From: FACHB-1406 sp034189065
Lineage (GTDB): Bacteria; Cyanobacteriota; Cyanobacteriia; Cyanobacteriales; Spirulinaceae
Direction of reading: 5' to 3'
DNA length: 64,000 nt
Assembly (NCBI GenBank): GCA_034189065.1
Contig: JAXHVQ010000002.1
Location: 1-64,000, forward strand
This document shows, piece by piece, positions 54,294-63,800 of this stretch. A model generated the notes under the pieces. That model was not told the DNA's origin. It did not search any database and saw only the letters and a program-made list of their open reading frames with translations. Made by a program: the position numbers and the translations under genes. Every line of letters begins with the position of its first letter. Position 1 is the first letter of the stretch.

Positions 54294-55514
54294 CTATTCC
54301 TTTGTCTTCTCTGTGGGAGTTGCTAGCTTAAGTCTCATTTTATCCGAGCGAGGAAACGCCGAAAAATCAATCGCTTCGAGAGGGTCGAGCCACTGTGCGT
54401 TTGAACCATTGTCGCCTTGGGAAGAGCCAGACGAGCGTAACTCAAAGTGCAAATGCGGGCCGTTACTATTTCCCGTATTCCCCATTAACCCAATAGTTTG
54501 CCCCTGCTTAACCGCTTGTCCGACGCGAACGAGTAGGGCGCTATTATGGCCGTAAACGCTATAAATTCCCCCATCGTGTTCGAGTTGAATCGCTCGACCC
54601 AAGCCAAACTCGTCTTCCCCGGCAAAAACCACCTTTCCATCTGCCGCTGCTGCAATAGGAGTCCCTTCAGCATTGGCAATATCCACGCCGCAGTGAACCG
54701 AACAGAGGGCGTTGGGCTTTTTATCTAATCCCTGGGTAATGGTTCCGCGCGTTGGCACGATGAATTGAGACCCACTCCCTTTCTCATCAGCAACTTCTTT
54801 TGCCGCGCCCCAGAAGGACAAATTCAATCCCGGCGGCTCGGGTTTGGGATTTTTCCCCGTCAGCGTCCATTCAACTAATTCTGTGGGCGGGACAACGGAG
54901 CGGGGTTTGAGGCGAATATCGAGGTGAGCGCCGGTACCGATGCCCGAGTTGCCGCTTTTGGCGATCGCTTCTCCTGCCTTGGCTTTTCCGGGCTTGCAGT
55001 CGGAGAGGTGGAGCAGTTGGAGGGTTTTGCCGTTGGCGATCGCGTATTCTCCCACTAAACCGCCGCCGTTAGGATCCTGCCAGCACTTAACGGTTGTATC
55101 GGCGACGCTGTGGAGGGGCGTTCCTACCGGCGTTCCCACGTCGATGGCGGGGTGATGGCTGGAGCATTGGGGACAGGGTTTGGCGCGGGGGCCGTAGCCG
55201 CTGGTGACGCGATACCCTGCCACCGTTTCGCCCACCTTCGGCGTTTTCTGCCAATCTAAATTTAAGGTTCCATCCGCTCCTTGCCTCATCCCGGCAACTG
55301 GCGAAATCTTGGCAAAAAACCGACCCAAGGGACTGTCCCGAATGGTCTGGTTGAGGTTGGGTTCGAGGGTACAAACCACCAGTCCCAAAACAATTATTGC
55401 GGTGATGAAGTCGCCTCGTTTGAGGGCGGCTTCGCGCTTTTTGAGTTCCCAATACGGCGTGTCAGCCGCTGTGAATCTAAGTAAGTCTTCGCTTCTTGGG
55501 GATCGGTTGACCAT
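54294..55514 (-). CDS. M23 peptidase with two LytM domains
   Basis: A 406-residue membrane-anchored protein: one hydrophobic segment at residues 35-50, then two LytM-type domains. The first (about 100-210) has SGYGPR, HHPAIDVG but ends AHLDIRL instead of HxH, so it looks inactive. The second (about 265-390) keeps HCGVDIA and GPHLHFEL, the zinc-binding set. It probably cuts peptidoglycan crosslinks from the periplasm. Overlaps the upstream 111-aa frame by 121 bases. Confidence 0.85.
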   Translation of the reverse strand: MVNRSPRSEDLLRFTAADTPYWELKKREAALKRGDFITAIIVLGLVVCTLEPNLNQTIRDSPLGRFFAKISPVAGMRQGADGTLNLDWQKTPKVGETVAGYRVTSGYGPRAKPCPQCSSHHPAIDVGTPVGTPLHSVADTTVKCWQDPNGGGLVGEYAIANGKTLQLLHLSDCKPGKAKAGEAIAKSGNSGIGTGAHLDIRLKPRSVVPPTELVEWTLTGKNPKPEPPGLNLSFWGAAKEVADEKGSGSQFIVPTRGTITQGLDKKPNALCSVHCGVDIANAEGTPIAAAADGKVVFAGEDEFGLGRAIQLEHDGGIYSVYGHNSALLVRVGQAVKQGQTIGLMGNTGNSNGPHLHFELRSSGSSQGDNGSNAQWLDPLEAIDFSAFPRSDKMRLKLATPTEKTKE

Positions 55515-55729
55515 TGCTCTGTGGGAGGGGGGACAATCTGTTGGGGGGTTTCTGTCTCTTGGGTGGAGATGACCTGGTTTGCGAGTTGGCTCGTTTCTTC
55601 TACAACTTTTTGAGTGCGGCGGGTCAGCGCGATCGCTCCATTTTGGGGAGTCAGTCCGGTTAAAGAGCAGTAAAAGCCAAAAATTGCCATCAGAATTGCA
55701 ACCACATTGCTCGTTCTCAAGCTAATCAT
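55394..55729 (-). CDS. Small secreted or anchored protein, overlapping gene
   Basis: 111 residues: a hydrophobic N-terminus (NVVAILMAIFGFYCSLTG) then a polar, proline-containing tail. No family. Its last 121 bases overlap the start of the M23 gene in another frame, so either it is real with translational overlap or its 3' part is chance. The gap 55730-55868 holds nothing else. Confidence 0.5.
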   Translation of the reverse strand: MISLRTSNVVAILMAIFGFYCSLTGLTPQNGAIALTRRTQKVVEETSQLANQVISTQETETPQQIVPPPTEQWSTDPQEAKTYLDSQRLTRRIGNSKSAKPPSNEATSSPQ

Positions 55730-55868
55730 AAAATTTCGACCTTTGTGATGGGAAGCCCTCGAGTCCAGGAGCCAACGTTCCTTTGAAAAATCCGTTCAAT
55801 TCCCTTGGCTATTTAGCAATGCCCGAAAATCTTCAGATTCAATGCTTGACTCCTGGCGAGGAGATTTC

Positions 55869-56498
55869 TTATTTCAGAAATTGCTCGATCGCTTCTTGGG
55901 CTTGGGGATCTAACCCTTCGGCGGTAACAGCTTCGGGTTGAGCGGTTTGACCCCCGGTTGAATTGGAGACTTCGACTAAGGAGGAGGAGCGAGCGAGAAC
56001 CGGCTCGGGTGCGGGTTGACTGGGAGCAACGGTTGCTGCGGGTGTCGTTTGAGTGGGGGCAGATTGGTTTTGTTGGCGCAGTTGCACCTCAACGGCGGCA
56101 ATTCCGGGCTTTGCTCCTTTCCAGGCGGTATTGAGCGCTCGACCAACCCCGTTCCCCGCGCGATACTCTAAGTTAGAATTTTCGGCGATGGGAGCGGGAA
56201 ATAAAGCGCCGCGAAGGGTATGAAAGGCAAATCCCAGGGTCAAAATGGGAAGTGCGACTAATCCGACGACGTAAATCGAGCCGTGTAACTTGTTGCGCCA
56301 CCAAGCTTTAACCGCAATTTTTTGGGCGGCGACGATGCCGGAGGGGTCGAGGGAGAGAATTTCTTCGGCTTGCTCGACGGCACTTCGCTTGGCGTATTGA
56401 TAGGCTTCCCAACTGACCAAGGCATTTTCGTTGTCCTCGCGGTGGGAGGTATCTGTTGGAGGCAGAAAGTTCCGTCTGCTGCTGTATTTATTACCCAT
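55869..56498 (-). CDS. Single-pass membrane protein, 209 aa
   Basis: Not recognised. Residues 1-70 cytosolic and helical (ALVSWEAYQYAKRSAVEQAEEIL), one membrane segment at about 75-93 (SIYVVGLVALPILTLGFAF), then a low-complexity Pro/Thr/Gln outer part. AAGGAA precedes the ATG. Shape recalls the scaffold proteins of envelope-spanning machines, but no sequence match can be claimed. Confidence 0.6.
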   Translation of the reverse strand: MGNKYSSRRNFLPPTDTSHREDNENALVSWEAYQYAKRSAVEQAEEILSLDPSGIVAAQKIAVKAWWRNKLHGSIYVVGLVALPILTLGFAFHTLRGALFPAPIAENSNLEYRAGNGVGRALNTAWKGAKPGIAAVEVQLRQQNQSAPTQTTPAATVAPSQPAPEPVLARSSSLVEVSNSTGGQTAQPEAVTAEGLDPQAQEAIEQFLK

Positions 56499-56613
56499 GT
56501 TGGTGTTCCTTAATAATGCGAGCTAATCGACAAAGCACAAGTGGGATAACTCCCAAACCCTACCCAATCCTCGAAGACTTGGCGCGAGCCTGTTTACTCG
56601 CGTAGGGCGTTGT

Positions 56614-58122
56614 TTAGGGGACATCGCCTAGTCGATCTAGGCTGCGTCGGTATTCAATGAAATCTCGATATTCTTCTAACATTCGATCGTGCATGGTGCT
56701 GGCATCTTCCCATTGCTGGGAGTCATTTTTGGCAATTCGCCACATTTGGTAAATTGTATCTTCTTTGCTCAGTCCTTGTTGTTTGAATTGAATAAATTGT
56801 TTGATGGTTTGCAGGCGCTGAGAGAGGGGTTTGGAGGTGGTTGTGGCTGGGGAGAGGTTGGATTCGGTTTGGGAGGCTTGGGAGAGGGGTTTGCTGTCTC
56901 GAGGCGGGGAAACATCAATGGGGGAATCGACGGGGGAGTCGATGGGAGACCCAGCGCGATCGCTTTTGGCGGGGGCTGTTGCCGGTTCGCTTTGGGGAAG
57001 GCGTTCGAGTTCGGGGAAGGTGTCTAATAGAAAGCGCACTTGCATCCAAGGGGGAATTGCGATTTCAATTTCCTCGGACACTCCGTCGCGGTCTTGGGTC
57101 AGTCCTCGCAGAAAACCCCGCCCCGAGGGAACGACTCTGCCGGTGGCGCTGCGTTGGGCGAAGAGGCGAACTTGAATAAAGGAACGCTCGATGAGGGTTT
57201 CGATTTCGACGGGTGCAGCGGGGAGTTTGTTGCGATCGACGAGGATGGCATATTCTTCTTTTTTGGGCGCTTCGGTGGCAATTGATTTGATAAAGTTATA
57301 CGGATCGAGGCTTTGGGACGGACAGAGGTCGGGGTATTGGAGGTAGTCTTCCCAAATTGTCGCGATCGCCTGCTGAGGGGTTTGACCGAGGCGATCTTGG
57401 TAGGCTTTCAGCCGTTGGTCGATGGCGAGGTAGTTGAAGCGGCTGCCATAAATGGGAAAGCAAGCGGCCCAATGATTGAGATGACCTTGGGGGTCGTTGG
57501 CTTCTAGGGCGTGTTCGACGAATAACCGGCGCAGTAGGGCGATGAATTGGGCGAGTTCGGTTTTGCCCGATCGCGGTTCGCCCCAAATCAAAATTGGCGT
57601 GGCCTCCAGCAGTTGCAGAACCCAAGCTTGGGGGGATTGGGCGAGTTTGTCAAATAGTTGTTGTCGGCGATCGTTGAAGCTGGGCAGTTGGGTTGACCCG
57701 TGGGGGTTGGCAACGGGGCGGGGTGTGGCAAAGTTCGGGCGCGTCTCTTCTGGTGTGACGGTTTCTTTGGCTTCTGTTGAAGGGGGCAAGATGCCTCGGG
57801 GGGAGAATTTGGCGGTTTTTTCTTTCTTCGAGGACTTGCTAAATAGAACCCACGTCAGTCCTCCTGTCCCCGCTACCGCCCAAAACACCGACGATAGGGC
57901 AAAAAAGCCACTCCACGGGTGACGCTTCTTTTTGGAAGGAATGACGATGGTGGCATCGCCTTTGGAGGTGTTGAAGGCCTCTTGGATCGATTGCATAGCC
58001 CCAGAGAGGGTTTCTCTGTCTTGTACCTCGAATTGGGGGATGGCGGCTAGAGCGAAACAACCGGCGAGGATGTAGCTCCCACAGATGCCACCGAGCTTAA
58101 TTAGGGTTGGTTTGGGAATCAT
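56614..58122 (-). CDS. Membrane-anchored P-loop ATPase, 502 aa
   Basis: Two membrane segments (about residues 10-27 and 75-95), a linker, then an NTPase-like domain with Walker A WGEPRSGKTE (about residue 185) and a hydrophobic strand YAILVD as possible Walker B. The later part is Ser/Pro-rich, ending in a helical tail. ATG 58122 has GAGGAG seven bases before. It overlaps the preceding gene by 26 bases. The likely motor of the cluster; no known family recognised. Confidence 0.65.
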   Translation of the reverse strand: MIPKPTLIKLGGICGSYILAGCFALAAIPQFEVQDRETLSGAMQSIQEAFNTSKGDATIVIPSKKKRHPWSGFFALSSVFWAVAGTGGLTWVLFSKSSKKEKTAKFSPRGILPPSTEAKETVTPEETRPNFATPRPVANPHGSTQLPSFNDRRQQLFDKLAQSPQAWVLQLLEATPILIWGEPRSGKTELAQFIALLRRLFVEHALEANDPQGHLNHWAACFPIYGSRFNYLAIDQRLKAYQDRLGQTPQQAIATIWEDYLQYPDLCPSQSLDPYNFIKSIATEAPKKEEYAILVDRNKLPAAPVEIETLIERSFIQVRLFAQRSATGRVVPSGRGFLRGLTQDRDGVSEEIEIAIPPWMQVRFLLDTFPELERLPQSEPATAPAKSDRAGSPIDSPVDSPIDVSPPRDSKPLSQASQTESNLSPATTTSKPLSQRLQTIKQFIQFKQQGLSKEDTIYQMWRIAKNDSQQWEDASTMHDRMLEEYRDFIEYRRSLDRLGDVP

Positions 58123-58840
58123 GGGGTTGCTCCTCAATTTCTACGCGATATTCGTAGCGATCGCCTAAACTATTTAGGGCTTTTTCATTAATCCCCTCGC
58201 TGGTATAGTAGAGCGCTAAGTCGGACTCAAATTTTTCGGGAATGCGCTTGATGAGCGCGTCGATGGGGGCGGCGGAGGATTCGGGCGAGCCGATGCGGGC
58301 TTCGGCTAGGGCGAGGTATTGAACCATCGCCCCGGCTAAAGCGGCATTCCTTTGATTTTCGGGCAGTGTAAAGGCTTTATCGATGTCTCGGGCGACGAAT
58401 TTGGCAAATCCCCTCAGACAAACTTGTTGGGGTCTCCCGTAGCATTCTATAACTTTGGGGTTGGTCATGAAGGCCGAGGCGTTGCTGCGGTAGCGCAGGG
58501 CTTCGTCGCCTTGAATGGTGGCTAGGACGTAGTTTAACCACAATTTCATTTGGACGTAGCAATCAGTAATGGTGCGGCCGCTTTCTGGGGCGCAGTAGTT
58601 GAGGTCGGTTAGCCAGTTGGGGTCGCGTTCGACGACTGGGGGACGTTTGAGTGTAACCTCTAGGTTGCGAGCCTGTTCGCCTTGAAAGACGGCCCAGGCA
58701 ACGGCGATGGAACTGCCGATGGCTGTTCCGCCAATGGCCACGCACAGGGCAATCTTCCACAAAAGGGGATTGAGTTTCACTTTGGGCATGGAGTCTGGCT
58801 GGGGGGGCGCAGCTTGAGAATCTTGCAGGTGTAGATGCAT
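58097..58840 (-). CDS. Membrane-anchored hypothetical protein, 247 aa
   Basis: Not recognised. One membrane segment (IALCVAIGGTAIGSSIAVAWAVF, about residues 30-52), then a mostly helical domain with four Cys (DLNYCAPESG, DCYVQM, ECYGRPQQVC) that could form disulphides outside the membrane. GGAGGT precedes the ATG. Overlaps the ATPase gene by 26 bases, so they are translated together. Confidence 0.6.
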   Translation of the reverse strand: MHLHLQDSQAAPPQPDSMPKVKLNPLLWKIALCVAIGGTAIGSSIAVAWAVFQGEQARNLEVTLKRPPVVERDPNWLTDLNYCAPESGRTITDCYVQMKLWLNYVLATIQGDEALRYRSNASAFMTNPKVIECYGRPQQVCLRGFAKFVARDIDKAFTLPENQRNAALAGAMVQYLALAEARIGSPESSAAPIDALIKRIPEKFESDLALYYTSEGINEKALNSLGDRYEYRVEIEEQPHDSQTNPN

Positions 58841-58868
58841 TGCTGATTTACCTCCGAAGGCGTTGGCA

Positions 58869-59399
58869 CTAGGGTTGCTCTACTCTGGGCGCTTGTCCGT
58901 TGGAACTCCAGCATTCTTCTCGAATTTGCTCGCCTAAGATGACAAGTAATTCTTCTAGCTGGTATAGAGGGAGTTCGGTACAGGCGGCGATGGCGCTATA
59001 CACTTCGGGGTCGTCCAAATGCAAGTCGCTGTTGGTTTGTTCGATGGCTTCGGCCATGAGGTCTTGGGGCAACGCTGCTGCGAACCAATGGCTCCAGAAT
59101 ATATATAACGATAGTATCGCTCGGAATGTGAGTTTTGAGTATTTGGACATCCGTTCCCAACGCTCGCCGTATTGTTTTTCGAGCGTCTGGGTGAGGGGAC
59201 ACTCGAGGATGTCTCTCAAGGCTTTCCTCCCTGAAGGCGTGTGGGTTTCGCCATCGTACATCGTTGTTGTCGTGGGCGATCGCTCGTTTTCGCTTTGGGG
59301 GACTGATGTCCAGTGCGAGATCGGTTGGCAGTTTAGGGTTTTCATGGGAGGTTCAGTCGTGCCGGTTTTTTTGGGTTCCCAAAGGGGGGAAATAACCAT
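58869..59399 (-). CDS. Small membrane-associated hypothetical protein, 176 aa
   Basis: Not recognised. A helical protein with a hydrophobic stretch LTFRAILSLYIFWSHWFAAAL in the middle. Starts at 59399 or 59345 are possible and none has a clear ribosome site. First gene of the minus-strand envelope cluster, 28 bases before the next. Confidence 0.5.
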   Translation of the reverse strand: MVISPLWEPKKTGTTEPPMKTLNCQPISHWTSVPQSENERSPTTTTMYDGETHTPSGRKALRDILECPLTQTLEKQYGERWERMSKYSKLTFRAILSLYIFWSHWFAAALPQDLMAEAIEQTNSDLHLDDPEVYSAIAACTELPLYQLEELLVILGEQIREECWSSNGQAPRVEQP

Positions 59400-59726
59400 T
59401 GATTTGTGGGTCGGGCGTTGGTGCGCTGTCGGCGACGCGCGCGAGCTTCTTCTTTTTTAGCGGAGATCGGGCGATTATTGGGTTTTTGGTGTTTGTTTTT
59501 AGTGTCTGGAGTCCCTCAACTGACCTGAAGTCTTCAAAAATTATAATCCGCCGCTGTACCCCATTGGTATTATTTTTGAGTTACGCTTCCCTTAAATTTA
59601 AGGAATTGCTACCCACTGGAGGAAGGTCTTTCAAAGAACTTTATCCTCTATTCCTCTCAAACGCAACGAATTGACTCGATTTGTGGCGGTTTTGGGTTCG
59701 GTTTAATTTGCTCTAGTGGGAGTAAA

Positions 59727-59943
59727 TAGAGCTTGCTGAATATAGTGTTGTGATGAGTAGGGGAAGCAGGGGAAGCAGGGGAAGCAGGGGAAGCAGGGGA
59801 AGTAGGGGAGCTAGTATATTTCCAGCGATCGCAGTGCAAGAACCTCGAGCGATTTTTCCCGCCGTTGTGGAGATTTAAGCAACCCTAATACACCACGATC
59901 GCATTGATTAATCTGGTTTGCCGCTTTGTGCAGCAAGCCCTAA
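59727..59943. mobile_element. MITE family A, full copy
   Basis: TAGAGCTTGCTG at the left and CAGCAAGCCCTA at the right (one mismatch), enclosing about six GGGGAAGCA units, TTTCCAGCGATCGCAGTG, and the AAGCAACCCTAAT..GATCGCATTGATT part shared with 2115-2262. 217 bases. Explains most of the 690-base gene-free stretch 59400-60089. Confidence 0.88.
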
Positions 59944-60024
59944 ATCGATAAAATAACCCGTACCAATTATCCGCAACAAGGTTTGACAATTAGAGTCGCT
60001 CTCGAAACTGATTGTCCGTTCCAA

Positions 60025-60086
60025 GAGCGCCCACCGCCCACTGCCTATTCCCTACTGCCCACTGCCCACTGCCTATTCCCCATTCC
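60025..60086. repeat. Heptamer repeat (CCCACTG)n
   Basis: CCCACTG and CCTATTC heptamers alternate across about 60 bases, overlapping the stop of the DUF1574-like gene on the minus strand. STRR type. Confidence 0.85.
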
Positions 60087-60089
60087 CTC

Positions 60090-61583
60090 CTACCGAGGTT
60101 TGTCGGACAATGGCGCGCTTTCAGCCTCACCCGCGCGTCGCGGTTGAGGCTCGTTTGGCCAGGGAATTTCGGGTTGAACGGCAAGTTGGCGAGCCACTGC
60201 ACTTGCGCCAAAGCGATTGAGATGGCTGGGATCCTCAAAAAGATTGTTCGCTTGCAGTGCCGGATTGCGCGCAAGATCGACAAATCTAAAATTGAGGTCG
60301 TTGCTCAAGAATTGCATAAACGCGCGAAATTGTTGCTCGAAACGCGATCGCGCGGGATCGAGATAATCTTGGGTGAGGGGCAAGTTGACAAAAACCAGCG
60401 GGATTTGTTGGGCTTGCGTGTAAGCCACAAGACGTTTCAATGCCACCGTTTGCTCGCCCCAAAGGTTAAAGTTTTGATAGTCGCCGTCGTAGCGTCCCGC
60501 AACGCGCGGAAACTGCTGATAATAGGTTGTGGGATCGAAGCGGTTGGAGACGGGGAGAAAACCATTAGCATCAATGGCGTTTAAATCTGCCGCGCGTGCT
60601 ACTTTTGTCTCCCAGAAGTTGAAATCGAAAGGGAGTGAAGTTCCCTCAAGAGCAAGCAAGCTATTCAATTTTGAAGCGGGAGAATGGCTCTCGATTTGGG
60701 GATCGTTCGACCAACCTGTTGAATGTTGAATGGAAAAGGCTTGACTTTGCTCGCAATTTTCATCCAACTGAATTTCGCTTTGCGGCAGAGAAGGACGGTT
60801 GCCTATTCTCAGTTGTTGATAGCCCGTCGAGGCGACAATGCCATTATAAGTGCGATCGCCGCGCCCGCTATTAAACGCCCTTACGCCGTCTGCCCAAACA
60901 ATCAGTTGGGGCAGTTGTTCGGGAGTTAGCAGTTCTCGCAGGACGAAATCAACGACTTGCGCTGTTGCGCCGTTGATGCCAAAATTAAAAATTCTCAAAT
61001 TCGGTCGTCCTTGACGGGCAAGTTCGGCTTGCAATTGTTTGACATCTACGCCCTGAATGGCTCGGGAACTGCCGATAACCAAAACGTCTGGAGGTCCGAC
61101 AGCAGCGACGTAGGACAAAAAGAGCAATAGTTGTTCGTCGAGGAAAGAACTGTTAAAGCTGTCAAAGGGACGCGGAATTTTAGCCGCGCTGTTTTGTTGC
61201 GCTGCCATCAGGTTTTGCTGATACTCCGTCACCTTTTTTTGGGCAAAGACGCGCTGGGGACTGGTAACGGGAACCGACTGCATGGCGGCAATGGCTTGCA
61301 TCCACTGCAAGACAACAGAATCCCAATCCGGGGGCGTTCTGGCGCTTTGAGCGAGGGTAGCGGCGTTGAGTGCTTTCTCCATCGCCACCGCAAGGGGATT
61401 AGCGATCGCGCACGCGGAACCCTCTCCCTCGGACACGAGTGAGGGTTGGGACGCTCTGCGAGAAGGCGCTTCCGACTTTTGAGGATTTCTGGCACCGAGC
61501 AGCGAGCAGCTACTTGTTAAAATTGCCAGAAGAGCTGCCATCGCGCCGCGTATTTCCTTGCGTTTCAAAACAAGTCTCGGCAT
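60090..61583 (-). CDS. DUF1574/SGNH-like lipoprotein
   Basis: A 497-residue exported protein with a lipobox-like LTSSC near residue 26. GSSRAIQGVDV supplies the nucleophile Ser of a GDSL/SGNH-type block and DPSHLNRFG the Asp..His pair, like DUF1574 and DltD/AlgX-type proteins used in polysaccharide or cell-wall acylation. Substrate unknown. Stands alone between repeats. Confidence 0.75.
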   Translation of the reverse strand: MPRLVLKRKEIRGAMAALLAILTSSCSLLGARNPQKSEAPSRRASQPSLVSEGEGSACAIANPLAVAMEKALNAATLAQSARTPPDWDSVVLQWMQAIAAMQSVPVTSPQRVFAQKKVTEYQQNLMAAQQNSAAKIPRPFDSFNSSFLDEQLLLFLSYVAAVGPPDVLVIGSSRAIQGVDVKQLQAELARQGRPNLRIFNFGINGATAQVVDFVLRELLTPEQLPQLIVWADGVRAFNSGRGDRTYNGIVASTGYQQLRIGNRPSLPQSEIQLDENCEQSQAFSIQHSTGWSNDPQIESHSPASKLNSLLALEGTSLPFDFNFWETKVARAADLNAIDANGFLPVSNRFDPTTYYQQFPRVAGRYDGDYQNFNLWGEQTVALKRLVAYTQAQQIPLVFVNLPLTQDYLDPARSRFEQQFRAFMQFLSNDLNFRFVDLARNPALQANNLFEDPSHLNRFGASAVARQLAVQPEIPWPNEPQPRRAGEAESAPLSDKPR

Positions 61584-61799
61584 TGAGCTTTTTGAATATT
61601 GAAAGCAACGGTTGCTTCCTCAGTTTACCTCTCAATGGGAGTTTGGGATCCTTGGCGGGATCGGCGCTCTCACTTTGGGAAGATTATTCATCAAAGGTGC
61701 GTTTTGTCAAGCTCTTTGTAAATTTACGTGAATGGCGATGCGATCGTTACAATAGAACGAGAGATCGGCAGAAGTGGAGCAGCAATTCAAAACTCTTAA

Positions 61800-61910
61800 C
61801 TCAACGCTCATGCTGAATGCGAATTTAAGTCAAAATGTTATCTCCATCACCCATAACTCATCGCTCAAAACTCATCACTCATCACTCTGAACCCATAACT
61901 CTGAACTCAT
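61800..61910. repeat. Heptamer-type repeats (ACTCATC / CTCTGAAC)
   Basis: Units CATCACTC, AACTCAT and CTCTGAAC crowd the 100 bases ahead of the M50-TPR gene, as before cas4 and cas1. The remainder of 61584-61910 shows no gene. Confidence 0.75.
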
Positions 61911-63326
61911 ATGTGGCTAGTTGCTATTTTAGTTTGCGCAGGTTGGATTTTATCTTTGTGCTTTCACGAATTTTGCCATGCCCTCGTCGCCTATTGGGGG
62001 GGAGATATCTCAGTTAAGGATAAGGGGTATTTAACCTTCAATCCGCTCAAATATACAGATCCCGGTCTAAGTTTAGTCTTACCTCTTTTCTTTCTACTTT
62101 TAGGAGGAATTGCCCTACCCGGAGGTGCTGTTTATATTAACCACAGTTTACTGCGCGATCGCAAGTGGGAAAGTGCAGTTTCCGCAGCGGGGCCTTTAGC
62201 CAATGTTCTAATTGTTTTGGCACTCTCTATTCCCTTTCAGTTAGGTTGGAATCGTTTTGATTTGACCGAACTCAACAGCGAAACTTTTGTGACAGGGACG
62301 TTGATTTTTGTCAGTCTAGCGTTCCTAATTCTCATTAATATTTACGTTATTTTAATCAATCTTCTTCCCATTCCTTCTCTCGATGGCTACGGCATCATCG
62401 ATCCCTGGCTGCCCCACTCCGTGCAACGGTATCTCAAACAATTTGGAAAGTACGGAATTTGGATATTAATCGGGCTTTTATGGTTTGTCCGTCCCTTCAA
62501 TCAATTTTTATGGAACCTCACAGAAACAATTAGTGAATTTCTAAAAATTCCTGTAGAAAGTGCACTCATTGGAGGAGAAATATTCAGACAGTATTCTGTT
62601 GTGTTAGTTGTGGGATTGCTCGCTGTTTTATGGCTGTTTGGCAGTAAAGAAAAACAGTGGTATGTTAAAGGTAATAATTGGGTTGGGGTGAAACGGTACT
62701 CCAGAGCGCTGACTTGTTACGATCGAGCCTTAAAAATTAAACCCGATTATATAGAAGCTTGGCAGGGAAAAGGTTACGTTTTGATGCAATTGCAACGCTA
62801 TGAAGAGGCGATCGCGTGTTACGACAAAGCCATTGAATTAAACCCTCAACAGAGTCAATCGTGGTTTGTACGAGGGTTGATTTTAACGAATTTGCAGCGC
62901 TACGAAGAAGCGATCGCGTCCTTTGATAAAGCAACATTGCTACAACCCGATGGCGCTGAAATTTGGTTATATCGAGGTCAAACGTTGCTAGAATTGCAGC
63001 AGTACGAAACCGCGATCGCATCCTTCGATCGCACGATTTCTCTTCAACCCAAACGCGATACAACATCCTATGCGTGGTACTATCGTAGCTATGCTTTATC
63101 TAGGCTAAAACGCGAGGAAGAGGCGATTTCAGCGTGCGATCGCGCCATCGAACTTCAACCCAATTCCGGCGTTTTTTGGATGCTTCGCGGCGATTTATTT
63201 GCAGCATCAGGACGCGATGAAGAAAGTTTAGCATCCTACGAACAAGCTTTCCACTTTCAACCCAATTTATCTGAAGCTCGGAATAAGCGCGATCGGCTTT
63301 TGAAAAAATTGAATCTATTGAAATAA
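61911..63326 (+). CDS. M50 (site-2 protease-like) metalloprotease fused to TPR repeats
   Basis: A 471-residue protein. Residues 1-245 form an M50 protease: HEFCH zinc motif (about 18-22) and the distal LLPIPSLDGYG in six or so membrane segments. Residues about 250-460 form about six TPR units facing the cytosol. Family members cut membrane-bound regulators; the TPR part would recruit partners. ATG 61911 lies directly after the repeat tract with no clear ribosome site. Confidence 0.88.
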   Translation: MWLVAILVCAGWILSLCFHEFCHALVAYWGGDISVKDKGYLTFNPLKYTDPGLSLVLPLFFLLLGGIALPGGAVYINHSLLRDRKWESAVSAAGPLANVLIVLALSIPFQLGWNRFDLTELNSETFVTGTLIFVSLAFLILINIYVILINLLPIPSLDGYGIIDPWLPHSVQRYLKQFGKYGIWILIGLLWFVRPFNQFLWNLTETISEFLKIPVESALIGGEIFRQYSVVLVVGLLAVLWLFGSKEKQWYVKGNNWVGVKRYSRALTCYDRALKIKPDYIEAWQGKGYVLMQLQRYEEAIACYDKAIELNPQQSQSWFVRGLILTNLQRYEEAIASFDKATLLQPDGAEIWLYRGQTLLELQQYETAIASFDRTISLQPKRDTTSYAWYYRSYALSRLKREEEAISACDRAIELQPNSGVFWMLRGDLFAASGRDEESLASYEQAFHFQPNLSEARNKRDRLLKKLNLLK

Positions 63327-63356
63327 CTTTCTCCTTACCCAGGTGAATTATTCCCT

Positions 63357-63647
63357 TTACAAATCTGTAAAAAGAGATAAAACAAAATAAACCATAGCGC
63401 CAATAATTGCAGCAACGAGAAGTCGATGACCAAGGCTTAAAAGGAACTCGCCTGATTCCTGCAACCATTCTAGCTGCGCGGAAAAATAATCGGGTATTCC
63501 AGATAAAAAAGCCATAAAATCCGGGAGTTCAAATTCTATCCCTAATAAAGCAATTAAAGTTGCCACAAAAATAAAGAGCAGAGCTATCGCGCAGATTGTG
63601 ACAACCATTTTCACCAATAATTCTGTAACCTGCTTTACAAATTCCAT
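63357..63647 (-). CDS. Small membrane protein, 96 aa
   Basis: Two hydrophobic segments (about residues 13-36 and 72-93) around an amphipathic middle. No family recognised. It is convergent with the M50-TPR gene, 30 bases apart. Confidence 0.6.
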   Translation of the reverse strand: MEFVKQVTELLVKMVVTICAIALLFIFVATLIALLGIEFELPDFMAFLSGIPDYFSAQLEWLQESGEFLLSLGHRLLVAAIIGAMVYFVLSLFTDL

Positions 63648-63800
63648 CGCTGCATCCCACTCGTTGTGACTAAAGTTTATATTAGATGACTGCCGGGAAC
63701 AATCTCTACTACTATCTCATACCCATTAAAAAATAAGAAATCTAGATAGCTTAAGGGTTTCAGCGATATTGAGGTGCAGTTCCACCTTGGAGAATAGGTA

